From positions 380,990 through 444,989 of the forward strand of contig LNAC01000737.1 in NCBI GenBank assembly GCA_002007465.1: a DNA stretch of 64,000 nucleotides, read 5' to 3'. Origin of the DNA: Ailurus styani. Its lineage: Eukaryota; Chordata; Mammalia; Carnivora; Ailuridae. Below, piece by piece: positions 33,691 through 44,176 of this stretch. Position 1 is the stretch's first letter; every line of letters starts with the position of its first letter. Under the pieces are notes generated by a model, which did no database searches, was not told the origin of the DNA, and was given only the letters and a program-made list of their open reading frames with translations. Made by a program: the position numbers and the translations under genes.

Positions 33691-34170
33691 CCAGAAGGAA
33701 GCTTTGGGACTTTGGGCAAGTTTCCTCATCTATGATACAGGGGTAATGATAATATCAACGCCCTGATTTTTTTTGCTGGACTTGCTGCTGTCTTTATTAT
33801 TATTATTGACGTATAGTTGACCCACAATGTTACATTAATTTCAGATGTATGACACAGTGATTGGACAAGTCTATGCTGTGCTCATCACAAGTGGGGTTTC
33901 CATCTATCACCATATCTCACTACTGCAATATCATCCGCTATATTCCTTATGCTGAACCTTTCAGCTTATTTATTCCACAACCAGAAGCACATACCTCTTG
34001 CTCTCCCTCACCCATTTTGCCCATCTGCCCCCTCTGGCAAGCATCAGTTTAGTCTCTGCATTTATGGGCTTCTTTCTCCAACCTCTTAAATTTGTGTGAG
34101 AATTCAATGAGATGTGAGAAAACATTTTCAAACTGCCTAGCACAGCGAGGGCATACTACCTATTCACAAT
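33691..34170 (-). repeat. MIR (minus strand) split by an L1 3' end
   Basis: The left part (33691-33765) has 'TTTGGGCAAGTTTCCTCATC', then 'TATGATACAGGGGTAATGAT'. The right part (34090-34170) resumes with 'TGTGAGAATTCAATGAGATG', 'CAAACTGCCTAGCACAGCGA'. Together they give MIR antisense order, with the L1 at 33766-34088 between. Confidence 0.7.
33766..34088 (-). mobile_element. L1 3' UTR fragment, minus strand, inside MIR
   Basis: After a T-run: 'TTGACGTATAGTTGACCCAC', 'AATGTTACATTAATTTCAGA', 'ATTCCACAACCAGAAGCACA', 'CCATCTGCCCCCTCTGGCAA' and 'TTTATGGGCTTCTTTCTCCA'. This is the antisense 3' UTR of an L1M-type element, also seen at 58967. No TSD was recognised. Confidence 0.8.
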
Positions 34171-36079
34171 TGTCTAGCGGTATCCTCTTTTTTTAAAGCA
34201 CCTGAACAATAAGCTATTACATTTGCAAAGATGTGACCGCCATGAGGCAAATAAAGCCAACGTGAAAAAGACTATGGCGCCCTCCAGGAATCCCAGCGGT
34301 GGGAGGCAGGCTCTGAGCTCAAACTCTAAATCGGGCCGGGTGCCCATGATGGATTAGCTTACAAGGGCTGCCAATCGAGTAGAAGCAGATTCCAGCTCCA
34401 TTAGCTCCATTTCCTTTGAACTGAAATTTGGAACATAATGCTATAAACTTTCTGAAACCAAGCATTTCACTTAAAATGGTAATTGTTTTTTGAAGCTACT
34501 TTTGAAAATGCTTATTTTCTTAGGAGGGAAAAAAAGAACCCCTATTTTAATGTGGTCAAATGAAATAGCAGAGCTTTGTTTGGTAAAGAAACCATCAGAA
34601 TTAAAGAACAGTGTTCAATTATGATACACCATTTTGCCCAAAACAGTCTTTGTTTGCTTATTTTTTCAGAATCCTATTTCTATTTAAAATTGTCCTTCAA
34701 GCCATTTGAAATTGAATTCTAAGAGAAAGCCGATTGTGAACCAGAGGAGCTGGAGCCTGATGTTCTTCTGGGTCTATTCATGAACGCTGGGGTGCCTGCA
34801 TTCTTTTCCCTTCTTTTCAGGGCTGGAGCTCTATACACAGGGACTCCCTTGGCTTCTGAACAAGCCCCTGGAATGCAGGCATTCAGCATCTGCTGCTGTC
34901 ACTGACAATCCCTCTTGGCCTTTCTGGCTCACCCCCACCTCTCCTCTAACTGCCTGGGTCACTTTTTATCCGTATTGAACTTTCCAAAGGGAATTCTTTA
35001 CATAAGCAGTCTCTTGAAATTGTTTACTGAAGTCACAAACTGACTCGTCTGTGAAAGTCTAGGAGAAAACACAGGGAAAGGGAATCTAAGAAAATATTAT
35101 AAATGAAATGCATGGGAAATCTATCAACTTACTTTCTATACTACCATCTCTGTAACAACATTCATGCAGCCAGAAGGCATTTTCTCACTTATGTTTGGAT
35201 ACTGGCTTCTGCTCCTCATGACTGACTGTTGGGAAATCTGGTTGACACATAAATTGAGCATTACTAGATCCTTCTGATTTTCTCTCAGACATAAGGGGAA
35301 AGAATATGTGATCATCATCTAGTACAAATGCTTATGGGCACCGAAGGGGATGCCCAATATTTTCCACCTAAGGTGAACATGCATGATGAGGCAAAATGTA
35401 GGGCATTTTATGGGGCATAACTTACTTTGCTCTCAATGGCTTAGTAATATAAGGTAAATACAATAGAATATTGCATACCAGCATATTAAGTGCCAAATGT
35501 GTATATGTTGTATACATTTTATAGATATGTGCAGATACGTGTGGATGAGTTTGATGAGTTTTGTTCAGTTTCACTTTGAAATTAATATGTGAGCTCATCA
35601 GTGTATGTGTAGGTGTGTGCTGGAGAGGATGCTGATGATATGGAATATCTTAAATATCAAATTAGGAAAATATGAATAAGAATAAATGATTACTGTTGCT
35701 TCTTTCTTGCTCATTTATCACCTTTGGCCAATCCTATCTGCTGATACATCTCTTCATGTTAAGCCCCAGGTCAAGGTGATTATTGAACTCAAAGATTAAT
35801 AAGCTCACCACAGACAATTCCAGAAGGTTTTTACTCCCTGACAATTAGCACATGGTTTTCTCTTCTTGCAACTTCACTCCTTTGTGCCCCAACAGATAGT
35901 TACAGAAAGACAGGAAACATCTTTCTTCACCTTTATTCCAACCCAATCATTTTATTCTTCCAAAAAGGAAAAGAATTGGAAGAATTATTATGATTTTCCC
36001 TGACCCTATTTTTGTGTTTTTATTGTGGACTTTCATTGAACATACATCTTCTGTCTCACCATTTCTTTTTCTTGACATT
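34171..36079. other. Repeat-poor unique sequence
   Basis: About 1.9 kb with no element I recognise, unusual in this window. The part 34195-35080 has balanced composition and clustered AT-rich, transcription-factor-like words (ACAATAAG, ATTTAAAAT, AAATGAAATAG, CTTTGTTTGG). It is a candidate conserved non-coding element, but conservation cannot be judged from one sequence. Confidence 0.4.
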
Positions 36080-37480
36080 TCTAAACAGCCAGACTAAAGA
36101 AGGCATCCAAAAAATCTCTTATTTCCCCTTTCCTTTAAAAGTTAAAAGTTGGAGTCCAATAAATAGTCAACAGTGAAAATCCAGAAAGGAGACTTATCAA
36201 AGAAATAATATAAGAATATTTCTTGGAATTAAGAGTCACTAGTTTCTGTATTAGAAAGGCCAACCAAGTAGCCAAGGAATTAAAAAGCAACATCATATCC
36301 AAGCACATTATCAAAAAATTTCAGAATGTCAGGACAAAGAGGAAATCCTAAAAACCAATAAAGATAGAAAACAGAAAATACCACATTACTTCAGACATCT
36401 CAACAAAAGCAATGGAAGCCAGACAGCAGTGGAGCAATGCCTTTGAAATTCTAAAAGAAAATATTTTCATCCTAGAATTATATACCAAGCCCAACTACAA
36501 GTCAAGCATAGCACATGATAATCATATTTTAAAATATTCAAGTCCTCAAAAAAAAATTTGGTGTGCCTTATAGCCTCTCACAAAAAGTTAGCAGAAAAAT
36601 GAGTTCCACCAGTAAAGAAGCAGACATGAAATAAAAGAAATCAGAGATTAGCACAGGAAGAGGCAAAGTAATGGTTAAGAGAGATCCTAGATGACAGATA
36701 GCTGTGTATCAAGCATGGGGGACAACAGTCTAGCTCAGAGGAAATAGGAAGATTATAGAGGAGACTTCTCCAGAAAAATGAAATTGATAAAATGCCTCAT
36801 GTATCTGAAAGTCTTGAAGGAAGATGTAGACAGCTTGTGGAGAATTTGTGATTGAACTAGCAAGAAGACAGAAAGTCAAGGGGGAAGGAAGATAATTAGC
36901 TCCAGGAAAAACAACTTTGCAGAGAAAAGAAAAATAATCATAGTTCATAAAATAACTCCTCTATAAATAACATTTACATAGTCATAATGATGTAAATATC
37001 AAATATTGAGCTGATTGTTTTACATTATAACTATTTGGAGAGTCGGGAGAATAAGAAAAAACACAGTTGATAGGAGGGTACACAGTTAAATGATCATCTT
37101 CTGTAGGAGGAAGATAATCTACAACAGAAAGGTTGAAAAGGAGAAATACAAGCATGCTATTTAGAGAAATGGAAGGAAAGCAAAATTTAGCTAAAAGAGG
37201 TAAAAGTAGTTGTCTCAGAAAATGAAGGGAAAAGGAGATGGAGCATGTTGTTTTTCACAACCTGCTCATTGGCTTAAACTATGGGCATGTGTAACTTTGA
37301 TAAAAATTAAAGCCAAGATAAATATATATACAAAAATAATCCAGCTAACTAAGGGGTTGACACCAGGAGGATTTCCCTCTGACACCACAAAGTGTGGAAA
37401 CCTAGAGCTTCCATTGACAAAATAATTATCCAAACTGTCTTCAATTAGGGGGAAAAACAAACCCAAGAATTTAAACATAT
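36080..37480 (+). repeat. HAL1/L1M ORF1-region-like relic
   Basis: 'GCACATTATCAAAAAATTTC', 'AGGAAATCCTAAAAACCAAT', 'CAGTGGAGCAATGCCTTTGA', 'AATTCTAAAAGAAAATATTT' and 'TCATCCTAGAATTATATACC' follow the ORF1-proximal sequence of HAL1/L1M-type elements (AGTGGAGCAATGTCTTCAAAATTCTGAAGG ... CCTAGAATTCTATACCC). It is heavily diverged with no open frame. The right boundary is uncertain. Confidence 0.5.
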
Positions 37481-38705
37481 ATGTTTACAGTCATTGTAGT
37501 TAGAAATTACTGGTATTTTCTGGAATTACAAACTTCTGGAACTAATAAGAAATAAGAAAGGTAGTAGAAGTAAAAAATAGAATGGCTCACATTTGGAAAC
37601 AGAAACTCGACTTATTTTATGAAACACGTACCATACTTTTTAGGTTTATGGTTTAAGTGTCTATGCAGAGTATTTTCTCATAAGGCAAAGTGTACTGTAG
37701 GTTACTTTCTATCCATGGCTGAAGATGACCTTCACCCACATAATAATGGGTGATGCTGGGACTGAGGTTATACTTGATTATTGTCCAACTGACTTTGAGT
37801 AAGTGAGTGGAGATTACCTAAAATCTGGGAGTGTGCAGGAGTTCCTGATCTCAGTTTTTAAGGAAAGATTCAGTGAGGAAACAGTATGGAGGGAGTCACA
37901 GACTACTGGGGACTTTCAAGAAGAACTCATCTGGGAAATGCAACCACCTGATGGTTGAGAAGAAACTGTCAGTACCAAAGTGGAATCCAAAATAAAAGAT
38001 CAGATTTGTAGTCCTTTATTATAAGACAAGAGAAACAAGAAACGATTGGCATAAACAAAAGCTGACCTTACATGGACTGACAGTGCATTCTGCTCCCATC
38101 TGTTTGGGTTTACTGAATGGTTCTTTGCCAGCAAAGTTGGGGAATTGCATAAAAATTATTCCATCCCATTTCAGGCAAGCAGTATAATCAGAAAGAAAAT
38201 ATAATAAACCAATTCATGGAAATGGTGGGGGTGTATCCTGTAAAAATTCAAAGCCAACATATCCAAGCCAGGATTGACTTCTTCAATAAAATATTGCTGA
38301 GTTTCCCAAGACAGCATGTCTCCTTTTCTCCCTCCCAGAAACATCCCAACCCAAAAAGCTGCTGGAAACAATATCCAGGGCCAATTTCCTAATTACAAAA
38401 ACTCTACAGCAGATGATCCTAAGATAATGTCATTAGAAATGCTAGATTAGATTCCTGATTGATTTCATTATAAGTCTGATATGAAATCAACTGCAACTAT
38501 AAAATAGGACAATAAATCCTAATCCTACCCCTCAAACTGAAAAGAAAAAAGGGGGGGGTGGGACCAGATGTCTTTGGTAAAGCATGGGCTTCTTAGTCTT
38601 TCACAAATCATAATGTGTATGCTCCTTAATTAAAACAGAAAGTTTTTCTGTTCTTCCTTTTACCCCACAAGCCATGGAGGCCTTCACAGATAAAAGAGAT
38701 GATTC
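37481..38705. other. Unassigned non-coding stretch
   Basis: Probably part of the old LINE that flanks it, but I cannot align it by eye. A G-run lies at 38551-38558. Confidence 0.35.
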
Positions 38706-39195
38706 TAACCACTGGTGTATCAGTCAGAGTCCCAGCAGGAAACAGGAGTTCACACAGAGGACTCACTTCACACAATTTCAATGTGGGATTTTTCAGAGCT
38801 GTACGCCCCATGAAGAGACCCATCAAAGATGCTGAGACACCCAGAGTTTAGTAACATTAGGGAGCCATCATGGCCCATGGGGTTGAAGGAGAGGAGAGAG
38901 GGTAAACAGAGCCCAGTAGCTATAATCTTGGAGGGACAGTGATCACGTGCCCCACAGGGCTGACTCACAGAAAGCAAGGGAAGAAAGATGTCACCTCCCC
39001 GTCCTCCTGCTGTCCATCTGCTTGCCATGCTTCAAGGCTAGCTGGCAAGAAGATAAAAAATGAAATTCGTAGGGGACCAGTCTCCCAGGATTCAGAGAGA
39101 AGAGTGGAGAATGGACAAGGAGATTGGCGGAGAGAGGAGAAAATGGGGAAGGACCAGCATACCTTGTATTTGAAACAAAATGGTTGACTTAGACC
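38706..39195 (+). repeat. Old interspersed repeat, family not assigned
   Basis: 'TCAGTCAGAGTCCCAGCAGG', 'AAACAGGAGTTCACACAGAG', 'GACACCCAGAGTTTAGTAAC' and 'GGGAGCCATCATGGCC', then 'GAGAGAAGAGTGGAGAATGG', resemble a widespread mammalian repeat (CAGGGTCCCAGCAGGAAACAG ... CACCCAGAGATTAGCAACAGC). I do not remember its family name with confidence. Confidence 0.4.
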
Positions 39196-39785
39196 ATACC
39201 TGAAATTGATTTTTCAGGACCTCTAAAAATGTGTATACTAATATGTGTATATATGGGTATGTAAAATAGAGATTAATAAATAAATGATACAACTACACAC
39301 TAATAATCTTCATATAAAGTGATCACAGTTTACATACAGTCATAAAGACATAAAAAGCCTTAAGTTTCAAATTATGAGTGTCATAGCATTCCCCTTGCCC
39401 CCCTAGATTCTCATTCAGTCAGGGGCTCAGGTGTTTATATTTCCAACAGCTCAATGATTGATTCACTGCATGTACAATTCTGAGAATCCTCCATTGCAAT
39501 AGATTATTATCAGTCTTTCACCTCTAAGGAAATTCATGTAAGCAGATTATTTTCTTCCTAATGACTGGGTTAGGCCCTCACTAACTGAAAGAAGGGTGAG
39601 AAATTGGGGAAAGTATTAAGAAAGGGAGAGGAGGTAAAGAGAGGAGTTCAAAAGAACAAAAACAGTTTCTGAAGGAATCAGAGGGAAAGAAAATGGAGAA
39701 GATCAGGGTATAATGAGAAATGGGAATGAAAAAGATGTACATGTGTCGCTAGTTTTGAGTTAGAAGTCTTATCGAGGATCAATTT
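39196..39785. other. Unassigned non-coding stretch
   Basis: AT-rich at the start, then purine-rich (39590-39730). No element assigned. Confidence 0.4.
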
Positions 39786-39799
39786 AAAACCTTTAAAAA

Positions 39800-40020
39800 G
39801 GGCACCTGGGTGGCTCAGCAAGTTAAGCCTCTGCCTTCGGCTCAGGTCATGATCTCAGGGTCCTGGGATCGAGCCCTGTATTGGGCTCTCTGCTCAGCAG
39901 GGAGCCTTGTTCCTCCTCTCTCTCTCTGCCTGCCTCTCTGCCTACTTGTGATTTGATCTCTCTCTCTCTCTCTCTCTGTCAAATAAATAAATAAAATCTA
40001 AAAAAATAAATAAATAAAAT
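39800..40020 (+). mobile_element. Young Can-SINE with perfect 14-bp TSD
   Basis: Head 'GGCACCTGGGTGGCTCAGCA', mustelid-like body, a (CT)n run, and a tail of AAATA units. The TSD AAAACCTTTAAAAA lies at 39786-39799 and 40021-40034. The first strand of the target reads TTT|AAAA, the L1-endonuclease preference. Confidence 0.95.
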
Positions 40021-40069
40021 AAAACCTTTAAAAATTCTAAGCAGCGCAAAGATGATGACTATCTGCCAA

Positions 40070-41000
40070 AAAGTTCTGAAGATATTGACACCTGGTACCA
40101 ATGAGCACCCCCAGGGCCCAGATTTTGGTTTGGAAATACCATTCTGCAATAAAAGAAACAGAGTTTCTTGGAGTAATAGCTGATACTAGGACTGAGGCAG
40201 GGAATACATAACATGTGTGTGGAACATCTTATAATGTTAAAGGGACACAGGATCTAACCTGAAAGGGCTCCCAATGGCCAAATCTGGAAAAACTAGAGCA
40301 ACAGAATAAATAACATAGAAAGGATTATAACCCAAAGTATAAAATAAATATACATGAATATACATAATTATATAAATAATACTGAATATGAAGGAGAAGG
40401 AGAATGAAGGAGAAGAGACAAGATTTTCATACAGAAGAATTCCAAATAGTACATATAGATACTTCCGAGGAGGTGGAGTTTAACTGCCCTCCTTTGAGGA
40501 TGGGCTGGACTCCATTACTTGCTCTCAGAAAATGAAGAACTGGCGAGGGAAAAATCATAACTTTACAATGGAGAAATCTGATAAACACTACTGAATCAGA
40601 TGCTGAAAGTTAACACTCCCAGCAATGTCATGTCAATATCATGGGCTCCCAACATGATGTATGAAAAGGACACTCATCTGTGATATTCTTTCCAGAAATC
40701 CATAATTCCAGTGCAATTATGAGGATATCAGAAAAACCCAAATTAAGACACATTCTACAAAATACCAGATTAGTACTCTTCAAAACATTCAAGGTTATGA
40801 AAAATAAGACTGAGAAACTGTCACAAACCAAAAGAACCAAGGAGACATGACAAATTAATGCAGTGTGACATTTGGGATAGGATCGTGGAATAGGAAAAGG
40901 ACATTAATGAGAAAACATGTTGAAATTTCAATACAGTCTGGAGTTTAGTTAATAGGAATGTAACAATGTTAAATACAAGGAATTTCAAAACCATAACACC
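40070..41000 (+). mobile_element. Old L1M 3' UTR
   Basis: A long stretch in the order of an L1ME/L1MC-type 3' end: 'ACAGAGTTTCTTGGAGTAAT', 'GGATGGGCTGGACTCCATTA', 'CTTTACAATGGAGAAATCTG', 'TGTCATGTCAATATCATGGG', 'GACACATTCTACAAAATACC', 'AAGGAGACATGACAAATTAA', 'GAAAAGGACATTAATGAGAA', 'GTCTGGAGTTTAGTTAATAG'. The poly-A end is missing or beyond recognition. A second small copy of the same segment is at 61805-61905. Confidence 0.75.
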
Positions 41001-41980
41001 TATAACAAATAAAAGATCATGTGTCTATTAGAACCATCGATACTTCCTATAATATCTAAAGCAAAGTTTTTAAGACCTTGGCTTGAGTCCTGACTTAATT
41101 GAATTACAGACCATTTTCAGAAAACTGATATTGCACAGAACTTCATTTCATATTGCTTCATTTTATTCACAATGAACATCTGGCTGTTTCCATTTACTTG
41201 ACTGAATTAAAACCAGCTCATCCTCCAGGAAGCAAAAAGTAACTACCATATAAGCTCACTGGCCAAAAGTTGCATAAATAAAAGCTCATGTAAAATTTCT
41301 GAAATTCTCCTTGAACTAAAAATAAGTGTAACGAGTTATTGATGACTAGATCACTGATAAATTCACCCCAGGAGACATTCCAGAAGCTCTGTAGATAATC
41401 ATCTGTTTCCACAATAAATGTCAGCCTGTCGGCCCATGGGAAATTTCACTCTCTAAAGTGGTAACAGGTTTTGACGAATACCAAAAATTTTCTTTAAAAG
41501 TTCCAATAGGAAGCAAAATTATTTGGATAACTCAAGGTACTCTGAGAAATTAGGTATTAGAATAGATAAGAAGTTCATATGCCAGTGAATGATAAGAATA
41601 CGTTCAAATAGTTTACAGTACCTTTTTTTTGGTGAGTCCCAACATCCCTAACACACAGTAATGACAAGTTGTACACTTTTTTAAGACATCTTCCTCTGAA
41701 GACAATTAACTAATTCAGAATCGTTCTAGCTAGAGATCATTTATGCAGGGGTAATATTTGGTTATAAGTCTTTTTTTTCCTGGAATACAGGATACTAATG
41801 ATTCTTGGCAGCAACAATTTCAAGAAAATGTGCTCGGCAAGATATTTTCTGAATGTGTTGGAAAATGGTTTTGGGGAGCTGGGGAACCTTTCTACATCCC
41901 TGGGCATCAGTCCCACATAGTGACCTATAAGATGCAGTGACTGCAGCTCTTTCTCTATGCAAGGCCTTCCAAGGCAGTAA
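41001..41980. other. Unassigned non-coding stretch
   Basis: No repeat recognised. An 8-base T-run lies at 41623-41630. Frames at 41218-41412 and 41758-41940 are unsupported. Confidence 0.45.
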
Positions 41981-41984
41981 AGGG

Positions 41985-42079
41985 CAGAGAGGGAAAGAGG
42001 GAGAGAGGGAGAGGGAGGGGAGAGGAAGAGAAGAGGGAGGGAAGAGGGAGGGAAGAGGGAGGGAAGAGGGAGGGAGAGA
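41985..42079. repeat. GA-rich minisatellite with an 11-bp unit
   Basis: A purine-only strand of GAGGGA-type repeats ending in four exact copies of AAGAGGGAGGG at 42031-42074. Long frames on the minus strand here (PS/LS-rich) are a by-product of the repeat. Such a purine tract may adopt triplex structures. Confidence 0.92.
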
Positions 42080-42754
42080 ACCAGACCTAATCTCCAAAAG
42101 TACTGATCTACCACCAAGAAGACAAAATGTTTCAGTTAACTGTCAGAGGGCATCCTGTGGTGTTTGTTTCATTTCATTTTTACCAAAGTACAGCTTTTAA
42201 AATTTTATCCTTTTATTTTTATCCATTTATTTTACAGATTTTATATTTTAACCAAAATATTAACTTCCATCTGCTCCGTTTTAAAGATCTCTCTCCGGTA
42301 TGAATGAACTGCTGAATTCCTATGACCACAAGTATGATATTCCAAAATACTGTCTTCATTCCTCATATTAATAACACAATTTATACAGAAGCATCGCAGT
42401 GAATTCATCCCTATTGGACAACCTGGGGTACAGAATCAGACAGTCCCCCAGGGGACCGCTAAGTGCTTTTTTACCTACATAAATGACTGGTGATGGGAAC
42501 AAGGAAAAGTTGGCCATGCACCATGGCAGGAATTCCACGGTCTCACATGAATCCGTGCCTGGATATTTGGACAAACTCAAAACTTAAATTCGAGGAAAAT
42601 CCCAGCTCAGCCAGCAGCTGCCCTTAATAGCCTATCTTGAGTTGGGATTGTTTGCACTTCCAGTCCAGCAAGAAACCTGGCCAGATTTCTCAACACATAT
42701 AACAGGAGGCTGCTCTTGCTCATTTGGTAGCCAAAACATACCGATTTTCTTAAA
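42080..42754. other. Unassigned non-coding stretch
   Basis: AT-rich around 42170-42260, otherwise ordinary. No element recognised. Confidence 0.45.
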
Positions 42755-42860
42755 GACTCCATTGAAAGTCCCTAGGGAGCTAGAACTATGTCTTTTTATC
42801 CCCAAATCTAGCACAAGCTAGCCTTATGAACAATAAATGTTCATTGAATGAGTAAATAAA
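42755..42860 (+). repeat. L2 LINE 3' end
   Basis: 'AGCTAGAACTATGTCTTTTT', 'AATCTAGCACAAGCTAGCCT' and 'ACAATAAATGTTCATTGAAT', then GAGTAAATAAAT, fit the last part of L2. Confidence 0.55.
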
Positions 42861-42939
42861 TACTATTTTATCACCCAAAGCCCTCCATGTCAAATCTAAT
42901 GCGATCCCCTCAGAAATCGCCACCAAGAAAATGTCTCTA

Positions 42940-43162
42940 GGGTGCCTGGGTGTCTCAGTGGGTTAAAGCCTCTGCCTTTGGCTCAGGTCATGATCTCAGG
43001 GTCCTAGGATCGAGGCCCGCATCAGGCTCTCTGCTTGGCAGGGAGCCTGCTTCCTCCTCTCTCTCTGTCTGCCTCTCTGCCTACTTATGATCTCTCTCTC
43101 TCTCTCTGTGTCAAATAAATAAATTAAATTAAATTAAATTAAAAATAAAAAATAAAAAAAAT
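42940..43162 (+). mobile_element. Can-SINE with 13-bp TSD and (AAATT)n tail
   Basis: Head 'GGTGCCTGGGTGTCTCAGTG' (with a T in the usual GGTGGCTC), a normal body, and a tail that drifted into AAATT repeats followed by AAAAATAAAA. The TSD GAAAATGTCTCTA lies at 42927-42939 and 43163-43175. Confidence 0.94.
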
Positions 43163-43262
43163 GAAAATGTCTCTATTAAGGAACTTATGAGCATCCAAAG
43201 TTAGAATTATTTAACTCATTAAGCTTACATTTTTGTCCTGGCTGCCAAATCAGAACCAAGTA

Positions 43263-44174
43263 CAGTGGTCCTCCCTTATCTGTGGTGGGGAAACTTCTGA
43301 GGACCCAGTGGATGCCTGGAACCCTCGACAGCCCCACACCCTCTATCTGACAGTCCCTGACTTAGAGTGGTTGGACTTACGAGTTTTTTCACTTTAAAAT
43401 GGTGCCGAAGTGACATGCATTCAGTATAACCCATACTTCGAATTTGGACCTTTTCCTGGGCTAGCACTATGTGGGCTGGTGCCCCTGTGATGCTGGGCAG
43501 GAGCCACAGCTCCCAGTCCCACACGCCATCACGAGGGTCAACAACCATTCTGCACCCAGACAACCATGCTATTTGTGACTTGCAGTACGGTGTTCTATCA
43601 GTGATATGAGATACTCAGCACTTCGTAATTAAGTAGGCTTTGTGTTAGATGATTTTGCCTGTCGGCTAAAGCCAGTGTTCTGAGCACATTTAAGTCACGG
43701 TAGGGTAGGCTCAGCTGTGATGTTTGGTAGGTTTGAAGGCATTTCAACTTACAATATTTTCAACTTATGATGGGCTTATCAGGATGTAACCTCATCACAA
43801 CTCGAGGAAGATCTGTACTGTTTTTTCCTATAAAAACACACTTCTGATTAATTTAGTGCATAAGTGAGACACTGTATGAAATTAACAATAACTAATAATA
43901 AAGTAGAACAACTATAATATTCTATAATAAAAGTTATGTGAATATGGTCTGTCGCTCTCAAAATATCCTATTGTACAGACGTCACCCTTCTTGTGATGAT
44001 GTGAGATGATAAAATGCCTACAGGATGAGACGGAGGGAGGCAAATGACTTGGGCACTGTGACACAGTGTCAGGCTGCTCTTGACCTTTTGATGATAATAT
44101 CAGAAGGAGGATCATCAGCTTCTGGACCACGCTTCACCCTAGAAAACCGAAACCTCAGATAAGGGGGTCCAGTG
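43263..44174. mobile_element. Tigger-type DNA transposon (non-autonomous), outer copy
   Basis: The ends are inverted repeats: CAGTGGTCCTCCCTTATCTG at the left, and the complement of a sequence close to it at the right (CAGATAAGGGGGTCCAGTG). Both are flanked by the TA target duplication (43261-43262 and 44175-44176). Internal wording ('AAGTTATGTGAATATGGTCT', 'CTTGTGATGATGTGAGATGA', 'GGAGGATCATCAGCTTCTGG') matches a known Tigger-derived family. There is no intact transposase frame. It is interrupted by another Tigger-like element. Confidence 0.85.
43346..43817. mobile_element. Tigger-like DNA transposon nested in the outer one
   Basis: Begins near 'ACAGTCCCTGACTTAGAGTG' and ends 'CACAACTCGAGGAAGATCTG', with internal 'TTGGACCTTTTCCTGGGCTA', 'GTGATGCTGGGCAGGAGCCA', 'TTTAAGTCACGGTAGGGTAG' and 'CATTTCAACTTACAATATTT'. 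These are features of a second Tigger-related family. Candidate TA duplications sit at 43344-43345 and 43816-43817. The outer element is collinear on either side. Boundaries are good to a few bases. Confidence 0.75.
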
Positions 44175-44176
44175 TA

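Noticed and set aside
41737..42117. 126-codon and 100-codon minus-strand frames rich in Pro, Ser and Leu
   Set aside because: They translate the GA-rich minisatellite, which lacks stops in several frames.
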